Positions 1 through 8,465 of a stretch of DNA of 54,495 nucleotides are shown here, one piece after another. The notes under the pieces are model-generated. The model worked only from the letters and a program-made list of their open reading frames with translations. It did not search any database and was not told the origin of the DNA. Made by a program: the position numbers and the translations under genes. How positions within the stretch are numbered: the first letter of the stretch is position 1; every line of letters begins with the position of its first letter. This DNA is from Lachnospiraceae bacterium (GTDB lineage: Bacteria > Bacillota > Clostridia > Lachnospirales > Lachnospiraceae): positions 1-54,495 of the forward strand of contig JAEFAR010000013.1 in NCBI GenBank assembly GCA_016287675.1, written 5' to 3'.

Positions 1-74
1 TACCACCATGTTTTTGATACAGATATTATATCATAAAAGTGGATGAAAGTCGCTAAAACAAAGCATTTGAGCAT

Positions 75-116
75 AAAAAAACAAAGTCCCATGCCATATC
101 GAGCATGAGACTTTGT
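75..116 (-). terminator. Terminator of the chemotaxis receptor gene
   Basis: A long inverted repeat (ACAAAGTC...GACTTTGT with an inner GCATG-type stem) is followed on the minus strand by a run of seven T. It lies about 50 bases past the receptor stop codon. It fits an intrinsic terminator for that gene. Confidence 0.75.
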
Positions 117-126
117 CGACAGTCTG

Positions 127-155
127 ACACGCTCCTCAAGAGGAGCGTGTTTTTT
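127..155 (+). terminator. Hairpin with T-run on the plus strand
   Basis: CACGCTCCTC and GAGGAGCGTG pair with a two-base loop, then six T follow on the plus strand. No plus-strand gene is seen to its left in the window. It could terminate transcription coming from outside, or strengthen the adjacent minus-strand terminator. Confidence 0.5.
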
Positions 156-168
156 AATGTAAAATTTT

Positions 169-1977
169 TCAGTTCAGCTTGATCTTCTCCGTCTCTTCCT
201 TAAGGGATCTGGATAGATTCATGATCTCTTCAGTATTTGCCTTACCCTTAACAACGACTTCTTTCAAGGTGTTCATAGAAGCCGAAGTCTCCCATGTGCC
301 TGCAGCATTTTCTTCAGCTATGGCAGCAAGGCTTTCCATTCCGGACATGGCTTCGTTCTTATCACGTCCCAGAATCTTGATCTCTCCCGTGATGGTGCCC
401 ACAGCATTGACCACATTGTCGATCTCGCTGTTGAGTTTGGTGAAGACCTCTTTGGATGTGGTGATGCCTTCGCTTTGACGTGCCATGATCTCCGATGCCT
501 TTTCCATGGCTTCCACGGAAATGTTGGAATTATCGATGAGTTCCTTGACTATGTCTGCAATGGCCTGAGCGGATTGCTTGGACTGATCCGCAAGAGATCT
601 GATCTCATTTGCAACAACAGCGAAGCCTCTTCCCATTTCTCCCGCACGGGCTGCCTCAATGGATGCATTCAGCGAAAGAAGATTTGTCTGGCTCGCAATG
701 TCTGCGATCATGTCGGTAGCCTTACCGATCTGCATCGCACTCTTATTGGTCTTTGCTGTCTGTTCCTTGATCTCATGGACGGATTCCGTGGTCTCGGAAC
801 TCATTTTCTCTATTTCAAAAATAGTCTTTTGAGCAGTAGTGTTGTACGTCTTCATGCTCTCTGCGCTCTGCGCCAGTGCCTCAACGCTCTTTCCCGCAGA
901 TTCGATGGATTCACCGATGCTGACAAATTTGGAATTCAGTTTCGCGGACTCGGAAGCCTGTGCACTGGCTCCCTTTGCGATCTCTTCCATTGCAACGTTA
1001 ACATTTCCGATGGATTCCACAATGGTCTCAAAACTTCCGGAAAAATCATTTGAAAGCATACCGAGACTGGTTGATGTTTCGTCTATGTTTCCGAGAAGTT
1101 CTCCGAAGTTGTCCGCCATTTTCTTAATGGAACGTTCAACGGCTCCCATTTCATCCGAACGGTCTGCGGTTTTCTGATCCAGCTCCACAACAAGATTACC
1201 GTCCGCAAGTTCCGCGATCTGTCCAAGAGTTATCCTTAACCCTCTGGTGATGTTCCTTGTGGAAGGTATGGCGGGAATCAGGCAGATAACAAACAGCCCG
1301 ATCATTATTATGGCATTTGTGGTAAATGTAAGGACGGTGGATTTCTTTGCCCTGGATACGGGAAGTGCGGTTTTAATGATCCTGCCGTCAAAGGACAAGT
1401 AACAGACAAAATGATCTTCTCCGAACATTTTCTCCTGTGTTTCAATTGTTTTGGAAGCTGCTTTGGAAACAATGTCCGAAGTAAGAGTCCTTACGGACGC
1501 TCCGTCTCCGTAAACCATTTTACCGTTTTCGTATACTGAGATCCTGATCCCCGTTTGCTCGCTGATCTTTTGGATCTTGGCATCATCTACGGATCCAAGA
1601 AGTCCCACGGTGGCTGCCACATTTTTCAGTTCAAACTTGGCACCGTTTTTATAGGCTCTGAAGGCTGAGGAACGGATCGCCACCAGACCTGCAACGGTTA
1701 AGACCAGAACGGGAAGTGTCATCAAAAGGATGATCTTTACCGCTATACTGCCATGTCTTTTCTTTTCCGTTTCCGGCTCAAGTCCTCTTTCCTCTCTTAT
1801 TTCAGCCTTTTCCAGCGCAGCGAAGTCGGCTCTTGCTTTAACGTCGGCCTTTATCCTGCTTGTCATTGTGCCGGCTCCTTTTGCGGCAACTTTGCCGGCT
1901 TTAACGGCCGCAGCGCCGATCTTTTGGGATGCAACCTTTGCTTTTCCGATCAAAGCGGAAAAATCCATCTTCTTCAT
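169..1977 (-). CDS. Methyl-accepting chemotaxis protein
   Basis: A 602-residue transmembrane chemoreceptor expected to signal to CheA/CheW. Two membrane segments are visible, at about residues 79-99 and 222-240. They bracket a short extracellular sensor region of about 120 residues that matches no fold I can name. A HAMP-like segment and a long helical signalling domain follow. The conserved hairpin tip is clear ([20 protein letters not shown], then [11 protein letters not shown]). The start is supported by AAAGGAG nine bases upstream. Unusually, about 77 Ala/Lys-rich residues precede the first membrane segment, where most receptors start a few residues before it. The ligand is unknown. The gene stands alone, with a terminator on its 3' side. 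Confidence 0.93.
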   Translation of the reverse strand: MKKMDFSALIGKAKVASQKIGAAAVKAGKVAAKGAGTMTSRIKADVKARADFAALEKAEIREERGLEPETEKKRHGSIAVKIILLMTLPVLVLTVAGLVAIRSSAFRAYKNGAKFELKNVAATVGLLGSVDDAKIQKISEQTGIRISVYENGKMVYGDGASVRTLTSDIVSKAASKTIETQEKMFGEDHFVCYLSFDGRIIKTALPVSRAKKSTVLTFTTNAIIMIGLFVICLIPAIPSTRNITRGLRITLGQIAELADGNLVVELDQKTADRSDEMGAVERSIKKMADNFGELLGNIDETSTSLGMLSNDFSGSFETIVESIGNVNVAMEEIAKGASAQASESAKLNSKFVSIGESIESAGKSVEALAQSAESMKTYNTTAQKTIFEIEKMSSETTESVHEIKEQTAKTNKSAMQIGKATDMIADIASQTNLLSLNASIEAARAGEMGRGFAVVANEIRSLADQSKQSAQAIADIVKELIDNSNISVEAMEKASEIMARQSEGITTSKEVFTKLNSEIDNVVNAVGTITGEIKILGRDKNEAMSGMESLAAIAEENAAGTWETSASMNTLKEVVVKGKANTEEIMNLSRSLKEETEKIKLN

Positions 1978-2072
1978 ATATTAATGCTCCTTTCTCGGTC
2001 AAGTTCAAATGGCAGACACATTGTAAACATTTTATCATTTTATGTCCATCAAAAGTTAACTTCTTAAATAAA

Positions 2073-2095
2073 GGCGGAAAGCCCTGCTTTCCGCC
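2073..2095 (-). terminator. Terminator of the EF-G-like gene
   Basis: GGCGGAAAGC pairs perfectly with GCTTTCCGCC around a three-base loop. On the minus strand it is followed by TTTATTT. It sits 15 bases past the EF-G-like stop codon. Confidence 0.85.
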
Positions 2096-2109
2096 CCATT
2101 CTTATCCGC

Positions 2110-4209
2110 TTATGCCTCGATCTGATCGATCTTGGAAGCACGTTTTTCAATTTCTCTCTGTTGTACGTCAGAAGGAGCCTGTTCGTAACGAACAAACTCA
2201 TGTTCGTAATCACCCATACCGCCTGTCATGGATCTGAGATCCGTTGAATAGCCGTAAAGTTCGGAAGCGGGGATCTCGGCTTCAATGACCTGCTTTCCGC
2301 CGGCAACGGGGTTCATGCCCATGATACGTCCTCTTCTCTTGTTGAGGTCGCCCATGATGTCTCCCGTGAACTTGTCGGGAACAGTGATCTTAAGGCTCTC
2401 GATGGGCTCAAGGAGAACGGGCTTGGCTTTCATGAAACCGTCTCTGAAAGCCAGCATTGATGCTGTCTTAAATGCCATTTCAGAAGAGTCAACGGGATGA
2501 TAGGATCCGTCTACAAGCGTTGCTTTGATGCCCACAACGGGATAAGCGGCCAAAGGTCCCTTGATAACGCTTTCCTGAATTCCCTTTTCTACCGCAGGGA
2601 AGAAGTTCTTGGGAACAGAGCCTCCGAACACCTGCTCGTAGAACTCATAAGGCTTGGTCTGATCCTCAAGAGGCTCGAAATCCATAATTACATCACCGTA
2701 CTGACCGTGTCCGCCCGACTGCTTCTTGTGCTTGCCCTGAATGTGCTCGACCTTTCTGGTGATGGTCTCTCTGTATGCAAACTTGGGCTTTGAAAGCTCG
2801 ATCTCTACTTTATACTTTTCCTTCAGCATGGATGCGGTGATCTCAAGCTGCTGCATGCCTATGCCGTAAAGGAGCATCTGGCGGTTTTCCTCATCATTCA
2901 CCATTCTGAGGGTCAGATCCTCTATGCAGAGTTTCTGCAGACCCTGAGCGATCTTGTCCTCTTCGCCCTTTGTCTTTGCCTTGTAGCGCATGTACTCCTG
3001 AGGCTTCGACATGGTGGTGGGATGATACTCGATGGGGCATTCTCTTGTGGAAAGAGTGTCTCCTGTCCTTGTGGAACTTAATTTTCCGATAGCTCCGATG
3101 TCTCCGGAATCAAGCTCCGGAACCTCGATAAGTTCCTTGCCGCGCATCACGTACAGCTTCTGGAGTTTTTCTTCCACATCCTTGGTAACATTGTAAACAA
3201 CATCTCCGGCCTTCAAGATACCGGTGCAAACCTTTACAAGAGAATACTTTCCTACGAAGGGATCCATGATAGTCTTGAAAACAGTGGCACTGACAGGTTT
3301 GGAATTGTCCTTGTCCGCCTGAACCTCTTCTCCTGTCTTCTTGTTGACACCCTTTTTAAATACTGCGGACTTTTCCGGTGAAGGGAAGTACTTCTGGAAG
3401 GATTGCAAAAGCATATTGCAGCCGTAGGTCAGAACACCGGAACCCATCTGTACGGGAATGATGTCGTGCTCGATAACGCTCTTTCTGAGTGCTCCGGAGA
3501 TCTCTTCCTGAGTAAATTCTTCGCCGTTAAAATACTTGTCCATGAGTTCTTCGTCGGATTCTGCAACGGCTTCGAGGATCATGTTCCTTACCTCATCAAG
3601 ATCGCCCTTGACGCCTGCGGGGATCTCGGTATCGGTGTAAGTTCCGTCGGGATTGAATTTTCTTGCTCCCATCTTAACAACGTTTACAAAGCCCGTAAAT
3701 TTGTCATTTTCATATGTAGGTAAATGGAAAGGTGCTATCTTCTTTCCGTAAAGTTCTTTAAGATCATTGACTATCCTGATGTAATCCGCATTGGGATCAT
3801 CCATATTGGTCACGAAGAAGATGCAGGGGATCTTTCTTCTTTCACAGATATCCCATGCTTTTCTTGTTCCGACTTCGATTCCCGCTTTACCGTTGATCAC
3901 GATGACCGCAGCATCTGCAACACTCATTGCTTCCTCTGCCTGTCCGACAAAATCGAAATATCCCGGTGCATCCAGGAGATTGATCTTCAATCCTTCCCAT
4001 TCGATGGGTATTACGGAAGCCCTGACTGAAAAGCCTCTCTTGATCTCTTCCTTGTCATAATCGCTTATCGTGTTACCTTCGGCGACCTTGCCCATTCTGG
4101 AGACAGCCTTCGTGTGAAAAGCAAGAGCTTCTGCCAGTGTTGTCTTTCCTGAACCCCCATGTCCGAGGAGTACAACATTCCTGATTTGTTCGGTTTTGTA
4201 AACATCCAT
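2110..4209 (-). CDS. EF-G paralogue (EF-G2-like translational GTPase)
   Basis: A 699-residue protein with the full five-domain EF-G layout and length. Its sequence places it in the EF-G-like (EF-G2) group rather than canonical FusA. The P-loop is GHGGSGKT (16-23), where FusA has AHIDAGKT. The G3 motif reads DAPGYFDF (80-87), so the position of the usual catalytic His in DTPGH is Tyr84. The G4 motif is TNMD (about 134). Domain IV and V sequences are conserved (for example GSYHPVDSSEMAFK). The start has AAAGG about ten bases upstream. It is monocistronic with its own terminator. The main FusA gene is expected elsewhere with the str operon. The role of this paralogue is not known; ribosome binding is likely, and GTP hydrolysis may be slow or altered. 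Confidence 0.88.
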   Translation of the reverse strand: MDVYKTEQIRNVVLLGHGGSGKTTLAEALAFHTKAVSRMGKVAEGNTISDYDKEEIKRGFSVRASVIPIEWEGLKINLLDAPGYFDFVGQAEEAMSVADAAVIVINGKAGIEVGTRKAWDICERRKIPCIFFVTNMDDPNADYIRIVNDLKELYGKKIAPFHLPTYENDKFTGFVNVVKMGARKFNPDGTYTDTEIPAGVKGDLDEVRNMILEAVAESDEELMDKYFNGEEFTQEEISGALRKSVIEHDIIPVQMGSGVLTYGCNMLLQSFQKYFPSPEKSAVFKKGVNKKTGEEVQADKDNSKPVSATVFKTIMDPFVGKYSLVKVCTGILKAGDVVYNVTKDVEEKLQKLYVMRGKELIEVPELDSGDIGAIGKLSSTRTGDTLSTRECPIEYHPTTMSKPQEYMRYKAKTKGEEDKIAQGLQKLCIEDLTLRMVNDEENRQMLLYGIGMQQLEITASMLKEKYKVEIELSKPKFAYRETITRKVEHIQGKHKKQSGGHGQYGDVIMDFEPLEDQTKPYEFYEQVFGGSVPKNFFPAVEKGIQESVIKGPLAAYPVVGIKATLVDGSYHPVDSSEMAFKTASMLAFRDGFMKAKPVLLEPIESLKITVPDKFTGDIMGDLNKRRGRIMGMNPVAGGKQVIEAEIPASELYGYSTDLRSMTGGMGDYEHEFVRYEQAPSDVQQREIEKRASKIDQIEA

Positions 4210-4535
4210 ACGCGTTTTTTCCTTTCAAGTCGATTTATCTGTTAATTTCTCTCAAAAACTAACGGATACTCAATTATTCTACCATTTCGAGGAAATTTAC
4301 GCAACCAATTTTAATCTCTTTTTTATATTTTCAAACACAATCTAAACAAACTTAAAAATCGGGCAAAATTAGCTTCTGAGTTAACAGAATTTTTACAATA
4401 TATCCTTTGACGTATCCACCAACAAATGTTACAATCATTCATGTGTCAAAACGGCTCTGTATCTGCCTTTGACGCGGTTCAAAAATCTGTGAAAGGGAAG
4501 AGTCGGCCTGAAGGGTCGATTTATTATGAGGAAAT
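4210..4535. other. Divergent intergenic region
   Basis: This 326-base AT-rich gap separates the EF-G-like gene (minus) from the lipid kinase gene (plus). It holds a convincing plus-strand promoter (listed separately). I could not assign a minus-strand promoter with confidence. No RNA gene or riboswitch fold was recognised. Confidence 0.6.
4407..4435 (+). promoter_or_regulatory. Sigma-A-type promoter for the lipid kinase
   Basis: TTGACG, a 17-base spacer and TACAAT. This predicts a leader of about 95 bases before the ATG at 4536. Confidence 0.65.
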
Positions 4536-5471
4536 ATGTATTATATTTTCGTTAACCCTGCTTCGAAATCCGGTTCCGGAGACGCGCTTTGGAGCGAAGC
4601 CGAGAAGATCTTCAAAGAAAGAAACATTCCTTACGAGGTGCGTTATACCAAGAAAAACGAATCAATTCAAAAAGACTACGAAGAGATCTACCATAGTACC
4701 GATGAACGTCCCATAAAGCTGATCGTCCTCGGCGGAGACGGCACCTTGAATCAGGTCGTACAGGGCATCACTCACCTTGACGAGACCGAGCTGAGCCTTA
4801 TCCGAAACGGCTCGGGGAACGATTTTTCCAGAAACAAGAATCTTCCCGACAATCTTCCCTCCATCATCTCCGGCATCATTGACAGAAAACACGACTTAAA
4901 CATTGATGTCTGTGAATCCGTTTACTCCGGCGGCTGTCTTCCCGACGGTTCTTCCATACCGGACGGATCCCACCGCTATCTTGTAAGCTCCGGTCTCGGA
5001 TACGACGCGGACATTTGTTACTATGCAAATCACAGCCCTAAGTTAAAGAAGATCCTTAAGCATCAGGTCTACACCTTTTTCGGTGTAAAAAACGTGTTCA
5101 CCACCGGGCTTGCGGACATGGAAGTTGACATTAACGGACAGATCTCCATCTATCCCCATGTTTATTTCCTTGCTGCCATGAACCAGCCTGTTGAAGGAGG
5201 CGGAGTCCCCATGGCTCCGGAGGCATCGGATTCCGACGGAAAGCTGGATTTCCTCGTTATCTACGGTCTCTCACGGCTTGGAGCACTGTTACTGGTGCCG
5301 AAGCTCAAATCGAAACAGCATGTGGGCAGGAAAGGTGTGGCTCTGTTAAAAGGAGAAAAGATCAAAGTCACCTGCAACATCCCCAAAATGGTTCATTACG
5401 ACGGTGAGACCCCGGGCTTATACAAAAGCTTTGAAACAGGGATCATCGGAAAGATCAGATTTATCTATTGA
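4536..5471 (+). CDS. Diacylglycerol kinase family lipid kinase (YegS/BmrU-like)
   Basis: A 311-residue soluble or membrane-associated kinase of the DagK_cat family, which phosphorylates lipids such as diacylglycerol. The N-terminus has the family signature FVNPASKSGSG (residues 5-15), and the nucleotide-binding motif GGDGTLNQVVQGI follows at about residue 65. Other family blocks are RNGSGNDFSR and the GGGVPMAPEASDSDGKLD segment. The length is normal. The start ATG has GAGGAA very close upstream (four bases or less), so initiation may be weak. It is monocistronic, from the promoter at 4407 to a bidirectional terminator at 5497. The lipid substrate cannot be told from sequence. Confidence 0.9.
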   Translation: MYYIFVNPASKSGSGDALWSEAEKIFKERNIPYEVRYTKKNESIQKDYEEIYHSTDERPIKLIVLGGDGTLNQVVQGITHLDETELSLIRNGSGNDFSRNKNLPDNLPSIISGIIDRKHDLNIDVCESVYSGGCLPDGSSIPDGSHRYLVSSGLGYDADICYYANHSPKLKKILKHQVYTFFGVKNVFTTGLADMEVDINGQISIYPHVYFLAAMNQPVEGGGVPMAPEASDSDGKLDFLVIYGLSRLGALLLVPKLKSKQHVGRKGVALLKGEKIKVTCNIPKMVHYDGETPGLYKSFETGIIGKIRFIY

Positions 5472-5484
5472 TCCTCTTTCATCA

Positions 5485-5526
5485 ATAAAAACGAAGGCCC
5501 GGACAGCGATGCCCGGGCATTTTATT
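5485..5526. terminator. Bidirectional terminator between lipid kinase and GH31 genes
   Basis: GCCCGG pairs with CCGGGC (5497-5518), with an A-rich left flank and a T-rich right flank. It can therefore end both converging genes. Confidence 0.75.
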
Positions 5527-7669
5527 ACACTGCGGTAAATCTTAATTCTTTACCGAAATCTTTCTTAACATATTCAGTTACCGGTTTCCCGTTTTTAACG
5601 GAGATCCTTACGGTATCGTAGATCCCCTTTTCGTAATCCATGCTTTCACCATCGTCAACATGCATTTCAAAAGGGATGCATGCGCAGTCGCGGCCATTCT
5701 TTTCCTTTGCCATGTAAACAGCTATATCCCTGATCTCATCAGGTTCAATGGATGTAAAGCCTTTGATCATAGGAATGACCGCACCTTCCTTAATGAAGAT
5801 GCCTGTTGAATCAAGGGGCATCTCTATGATATATGCCTGTCCGCCCTCATAGAGCTTTCCCGTGAAGTAATCGATCCAGCTTCCTTTGGGGAAGTAAACG
5901 ATCCTTTCTCTCTTTCCCTGATCCACGATGGGAGCATGTAAAAGTCTGTCTCCTATCATGACCTCATCGTTGATCTCCCACACCTTCTCATCTTCGGGCC
6001 AGTACATGAACAGCGGGGAAAACATGGGCATTCCGGTTCTGTGTGCCTGCCACTGCAGGGTGTACAGGTAGGGGATGAATCCGTATCTGATCCTTAACAG
6101 CTTTTTGTAGATCTCAAAGGTTTCCTCATCAAAGGCATATGGTTCCTGCATGCGGGTCCCCTTTGCGGAATGGTTTCTGAAGTAGGGCATAAAAAGGTCC
6201 GCTTCAGCCCATCTTAACAAAAGCTCCTTAGTGGTGTCATTTCCGAAGCCTCCCACATCCACTCCGTTCATAAAGAAGCCGCACAGGTTCATGGTCATCA
6301 CCTGGGGAAGGGATGTCCTTAAATGATCCCAGAGAGATTGATTGTCCCCGTTCCAGGATGTGGTGTAACGGTTCGTTGTGGCAAATGCGGCTCTTGTGAT
6401 CAATGTGGGACGTTTGTTCTCTTCCCTGAAGGCTTCCGCTATGGTTTTTGACATATACTCCGCATAGAGATTGTGAGCTTCGTCATGAAGGATCATCCTC
6501 TCATCCCCCATGAACTCAACATCATCGGGCAAGGGACCGCGGAATGAAGCAGGTTCGTTCATGTCTCCCCATATGCCTGTTACATTGTATTTTTTAAGGA
6601 ATCTCTTTGTTGTTTCCTTAAAGTAATCTCTTACGTTCTTTTTAAAGTAGTCGGGGTAGACCGCATCTCCGGGCCAGACTTCGTTAACATACTCTTTCCC
6701 GTTTAGAGTGGCAAACCCGTTCATTTTCTTTACATCGTCGTAAACGCTGTAGCCCTCGTCCTTTTTTACGGCAGGATCGATGATGGTGATCACAGCTACT
6801 CCCTGCTTTTTAAAATTCCTGCAGGTTTCCGCAAAATCCGGAACGTAGGAATCGTCCACCGTATAAACCCTGTAGCCCTTCATGTAATCTATATCGAAAT
6901 GGATGAAATCCAGAGGCAGTCCTTCTTCCGTGTGGCGTCTCACCACTTCCTTTGCTTCTTCATCCGTGTAGGACCAGCGGGATTGGTGATTTCCCATGAA
7001 TTTCATGGTGGTGAACAGGGAAGGGCCGATAAGTGAGTAGTAGGCTTTAACGATCTCCGCCGGGTCATCTCCGAGAAATACGAAATAATCGTATTCACCT
7101 TTTTCAGAACCTATGAACCAGCGGTCATCCCATGTTTTTCCAAGGTCGAAGGTACATTCGTAGCTCGACGGATAGAAAAGTCCGTACTGTGTTCTTCCAT
7201 GTTTCACCAGTACGAAATTTATCGATTTATAAAGTGATCTGTAGGTCTCGTTGTGCTGTGTCGGGTCATCACTGTTTCTGGAAACGTAGGTGTAACCGCG
7301 TCTGTTCAGAAAAGCTGCCTTGTCTCCCAGTCCGTAGATCTTGTCATCTTTATCAAAGAGAGAGACTCCGATCATGGTTTTATAGCGTCTGTCCCCCGCA
7401 TCAACTTTGTGCCCTTCCTTTAAAGCGATGTCAAGATCCTCTTTCTTTGCATGTTCAGGTTCATCACATGCTTTTTCTTCAAAGACCACACATCCCCTTC
7501 GGGAGATCACGATACTCCCGTCTTCCCTGCGGGAGATCTCAGGGAGGTCACCGCTTTCCGTTTCTTTTTTTACGTCATTAAGCCCGAAAAGGGAGGTATC
7601 GTTCTTTTTCTTATAGATCCTTACAATGTTTGCATTAAGTAATTCAATCTTCTTATCTTCAAAATCCAT
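5525..7669 (-). CDS. Glycoside hydrolase family 31 (alpha-glucosidase/alpha-xylosidase type)
   Basis: A 714-residue retaining alpha-glycosidase. The GH31 nucleophile motif is GIWGDMNEPASF, with the Asp at about residue 369. The acid/base region is WNGDNQSLWDHL, with the Asp at about residue 442. Other family blocks are HFDIDYM, GVDVGGFGND and RWAEADLFMPYFRNHS. There is no signal peptide, so it acts in the cytoplasm on imported oligosaccharides. Specificity (glucose, xylose or other) cannot be set from motifs. The start has AAGG ahead of it. It lies 17 bases behind the response regulator gene and is the last gene of the kinase-regulator-GH31 operon. Confidence 0.92.
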   Translation of the reverse strand: MDFEDKKIELLNANIVRIYKKKNDTSLFGLNDVKKETESGDLPEISRREDGSIVISRRGCVVFEEKACDEPEHAKKEDLDIALKEGHKVDAGDRRYKTMIGVSLFDKDDKIYGLGDKAAFLNRRGYTYVSRNSDDPTQHNETYRSLYKSINFVLVKHGRTQYGLFYPSSYECTFDLGKTWDDRWFIGSEKGEYDYFVFLGDDPAEIVKAYYSLIGPSLFTTMKFMGNHQSRWSYTDEEAKEVVRRHTEEGLPLDFIHFDIDYMKGYRVYTVDDSYVPDFAETCRNFKKQGVAVITIIDPAVKKDEGYSVYDDVKKMNGFATLNGKEYVNEVWPGDAVYPDYFKKNVRDYFKETTKRFLKKYNVTGIWGDMNEPASFRGPLPDDVEFMGDERMILHDEAHNLYAEYMSKTIAEAFREENKRPTLITRAAFATTNRYTTSWNGDNQSLWDHLRTSLPQVMTMNLCGFFMNGVDVGGFGNDTTKELLLRWAEADLFMPYFRNHSAKGTRMQEPYAFDEETFEIYKKLLRIRYGFIPYLYTLQWQAHRTGMPMFSPLFMYWPEDEKVWEINDEVMIGDRLLHAPIVDQGKRERIVYFPKGSWIDYFTGKLYEGGQAYIIEMPLDSTGIFIKEGAVIPMIKGFTSIEPDEIRDIAVYMAKEKNGRDCACIPFEMHVDDGESMDYEKGIYDTVRISVKNGKPVTEYVKKDFGKELRFTAV

Positions 7670-7686
7670 AGTCCTTAAATCCCCGA

Positions 7687-8451
7687 TCAGCCCTTGCGCT
7701 TTTCAAAAAACTCGAAAAGCTGCTTTAAAAGGTCCTCTTTCCCAATGCTTTTTAACAGATAGCCGTCCGCCTTTAATGCCACGACTTCCATGACGCTGGC
7801 CTTGTCGCTCTTTCCCGTCAGGAAGATCACGGGAATGTTCTTAGTCTCGTAATCACTCTTCAGCATTTCGAGCACTTTGGGTCCGTTGGTCACAGGCATC
7901 TCAAAATCCAGAAGCACCAGATCCGCCTTGTTGGATCCCAGCCATTTTATGCCCTGCAGCCCCGACACAGCCATGGATACCCTGTAAGTGTCCTTTAACC
8001 AGTCTCTCACCAGTCCCATGTAGGTCGGATCGTCATCAATGATCAGGACACTCTTCTTCCTGTTCTCGTAAGCTATGCCTTTAAAAACATCCTCCACGGA
8101 AGCCATGAAACTCTCGTTATCCAGAGGTCTCTTAAAGGTTTTCAGAACATGATTGCGGGGAAGTCCGTCACAGACAAGTTTCACATCTCCCGGATCTCCG
8201 ATGATGATGCATTCCACATCCGAATCCGTTAATTTGTCCGAGATAAACCGCTCCGTCTCCGCCGACAAACGATCATTGTTGTCCATGTAGTAGACCAGCA
8301 GTGCATTACCGTCCCACATGCTGTTGATGTCATTGATGGAAGGCTTTACAAAGGCCGCTCTGTAGCCCGCATCCGAGATCTTTTTGATCAAAGCCTTCAC
8401 TACAAAGCTGTCCTTTTCGGCCATTACCAAGACGCCTTTTTTCTCAGTCAT
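7687..8451 (-). CDS. Receiver-only response regulator (tandem receiver-like domains)
   Basis: A 254-residue protein. The C-terminal half (about 130-252) is a canonical receiver: acidic cluster IIDDDP, phospho-acceptor Asp in LLDFEMP, Thr in FLTG and Lys in LLKS. The N-terminal half (about 1-120) has a receiver-like alternation of strands and helices but lacks these residues, so it looks like a degenerate receiver. There is no DNA-binding, enzymatic or other output domain. The start has GGAGG five bases upstream. It lies 14 bases after the hybrid kinase gene, which is its likely phosphodonor through the kinase HPt domain. Its output must be through protein contact; the target is unknown. Confidence 0.87.
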   Translation of the reverse strand: MTEKKGVLVMAEKDSFVVKALIKKISDAGYRAAFVKPSINDINSMWDGNALLVYYMDNNDRLSAETERFISDKLTDSDVECIIIGDPGDVKLVCDGLPRNHVLKTFKRPLDNESFMASVEDVFKGIAYENRKKSVLIIDDDPTYMGLVRDWLKDTYRVSMAVSGLQGIKWLGSNKADLVLLDFEMPVTNGPKVLEMLKSDYETKNIPVIFLTGKSDKASVMEVVALKADGYLLKSIGKEDLLKQLFEFFEKRKG

Positions 8452-8465
8452 ATCATCCTCCGGTT

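Noticed and set aside
475-1053. 192-codon plus-strand frame
   Set aside because: Opposite the chemoreceptor gene; low-complexity antisense product with no ribosome site.
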